DNA of 12,950 nt from the NCBI GenBank assembly GCA_035629935.1, contig DASQLQ010000159.1, positions 1-12,950 of the forward strand, written 5' to 3'. A program made the translations under genes and the position numbers. Positions 12,016 through 12,950 of the stretch are shown here, one piece after another. A model generated the notes under the pieces. That model was not told the DNA's origin and ran no database searches. It worked only from the letters and a program-made list of their open reading frames with translations. The first letter of the stretch is position 1; each line of letters opens with the position of its first letter. Origin of the DNA: DASQLQ01 sp035629935 (lineage in GTDB: Bacteria > Actinomycetota > CADDZG01 > WHSQ01).

Positions 12016-12927
12016 TTAGTCGCGGGCCATCGCTCTTAAGAAGAATCTGATGTTTGCCGGGCGCTCCGCCATCCGTCGCATCAGGTACTCGTACCAAGCC
12101 GAACCGAACGGCACGTAAACGCGCACGCGGTAACCGCTGTTCGCGAGTTTCTCCTGCAACTCTCGTCGGATGCCATAGAGCATCTGGACCTCGAAGTCCG
12201 CGAGCCCTTTGCCGTTTCTCTCAGCCGATGCCCGTGCGTGTTCGATCAGACGGGTGTCGTGGGTCGCGATCGCCGGGACGGTTCCCTTCCTGAAGAGCCA
12301 CTCGGTCAGGAACCTGTATTGCTGGTCGATCTCGTGGCCCTTCTGGAAAGCGATCCCCGGATCCTCGGCATAGGCACCTTTCACGAGGCGGATCTTGGGT
12401 GGGATGTCGATCAGCCCCTCGAGGTCCAGGGGAGTGCGCCTCAGATAGGCCTGGATCGCCATTCGGAGGTCGGTAAAGTCGGTTCGCAATAAGCGGAAGA
12501 CGTCCATCGTGTCGGTCACGTAGGCGGACTGCTCCATATCGATCTCGATCGTGGTTCCGAGAGCCTGTGCTTCGGCCACCAAGAGGCGCATGTGGTCGAT
12601 GCAGGCACCTTTGTCGAAGGACAGGCCGAGCTGGGTCAGCTTGATGGCCACGGTCGTATCGATCCCCGTCTCGCCGACGCGTTTGATCGAAGCCAGATAA
12701 TCGTCGGCCGCGGCCTGAGCTCCGCCGGGATCGCTGACCCCTTCACCGAGGAGGTCGAGGATCCCCCCTATCCCTTTGGCGTTGAGGCCCTGGATCACGC
12801 GGACGGCATCTTCGAGCTGGTCGCCGGCCACGAAACGATCGACCACGCGGCGGCCCCACTTGCCCTCCGTGACCATGCGCTTGATGCGCGTCTTCTCGGA
12901 ACCCCACAACAACGCTCTCCCTAACAA
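12016..12927 (-). CDS. Proline dehydrogenase (monofunctional, FAD-dependent)
   Basis: Oxidises L-proline to pyrroline-5-carboxylate, the first step of proline use as carbon and nitrogen source; P5C dehydrogenase must be encoded elsewhere. The 303-aa length is typical of single-domain bacterial PRODH. Visible family segments are VAIKLTQLG with the active-site Lys96, IEIDMEQSAY, QAYLRRT, IRLVKGAY, ATHD, FEVQMLYGIR, and WYEYLMRRMAERPAN, where Y281, R284 and R285 match the proline-carboxylate-binding Tyr/Arg/Arg set. The start is TTG 12927, supported by AAAGGA five nt upstream; no ATG gives a full-length protein. The gene is complete, and its promoter is mostly outside the window. Identification is secure. 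Confidence 0.95.
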   Translation of the reverse strand: MLGRALLWGSEKTRIKRMVTEGKWGRRVVDRFVAGDQLEDAVRVIQGLNAKGIGGILDLLGEGVSDPGGAQAAADDYLASIKRVGETGIDTTVAIKLTQLGLSFDKGACIDHMRLLVAEAQALGTTIEIDMEQSAYVTDTMDVFRLLRTDFTDLRMAIQAYLRRTPLDLEGLIDIPPKIRLVKGAYAEDPGIAFQKGHEIDQQYRFLTEWLFRKGTVPAIATHDTRLIEHARASAERNGKGLADFEVQMLYGIRRELQEKLANSGYRVRVYVPFGSAWYEYLMRRMAERPANIRFFLRAMARD

Positions 12928-12950
12928 CAGATTCCTTTCTCCAGGGGATT

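Noticed and set aside
11804..12019. 71-aa plus-strand ORF (and 11852-12097 minus) in the convergent gap
   Set aside because: No ribosome-binding site or protein-like composition. They overlap the hairpin, and the minus one runs into the proline dehydrogenase gene out of frame.

Overview
The window looks like the chromosome of a high-GC, Gram-positive-type, probably uncultivated deep-branching actinobacterium (Actinomycetota). Supporting signs are an RsiG-type c-di-GMP anti-sigma protein, an MshA-like glycosyltransferase, an HTH regulator next to an HbhA/MLDS-like lysine-rich protein, frequent GTG/TTG starts, and TANNNT -10 boxes placed so close to start codons that some transcripts should be leaderless. 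Fifteen protein genes are supported. No rRNA, tRNA, CRISPR array or insertion sequence is visible.

Layout. 12-1227 (minus): a nitrobindin-type haem protein lies downstream of a thioredoxin-like lipoprotein. The lipoprotein's first catalytic cysteine codon is replaced by an in-frame TGA, giving W-(TGA)-P-Q-C. It is best read as a UxxC selenoprotein, and it appears as two truncated ORFs unless TGA is read through. 1262-3980 (plus): two tandem acyl-CoA dehydrogenases and a CrcB/Fluc fluoride channel form a tightly overlapping operon. 4006-4650 (minus): a DtxR/MntR-family metal-dependent repressor. 4763-7352 (plus): a membrane-anchored coiled-coil M23 peptidase, a beta-keto-acid cleavage enzyme (BKACE, formerly DUF849), and an RsiG-like protein with two c-di-GMP-binding motifs, each with His where the published motif has Gln. 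7359-8348 (minus): an exported or anchored, extremely Gly/Asp/Asn-rich protein carrying an Excalibur-type acidic loop.

8349-8539 is a divergent control region with a near-consensus promoter and two inverted repeats. It drives 8540-9367, an XRE regulator plus a Lys/Ala/Thr-rich repeat protein resembling the Rv0474-hbhA and MLDSR-MLDS pairs, closed by a strong terminator. 9481-11735: a CelD-type GNAT and an MshA-like GT4 glycosyltransferase, apparently cotranscribed. 11736-12015: a convergent intergenic stretch holding a nested 81-nt hairpin. 12016-12927 (minus): monofunctional proline dehydrogenase.

Functional themes are thiol and reactive-species chemistry (nitrobindin, selenothioredoxin, MntR, MshA-like enzyme), acyl-CoA and beta-keto-acid catabolism, cell-envelope work (M23, GNAT/GT) and possible lipid-droplet or envelope coating (HbhA-like). 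The main discovery candidate is the putative selenoprotein. The doubly His-substituted RsiG and the nested hairpin come next. All identifications rest on motifs read by eye; no database search was run.
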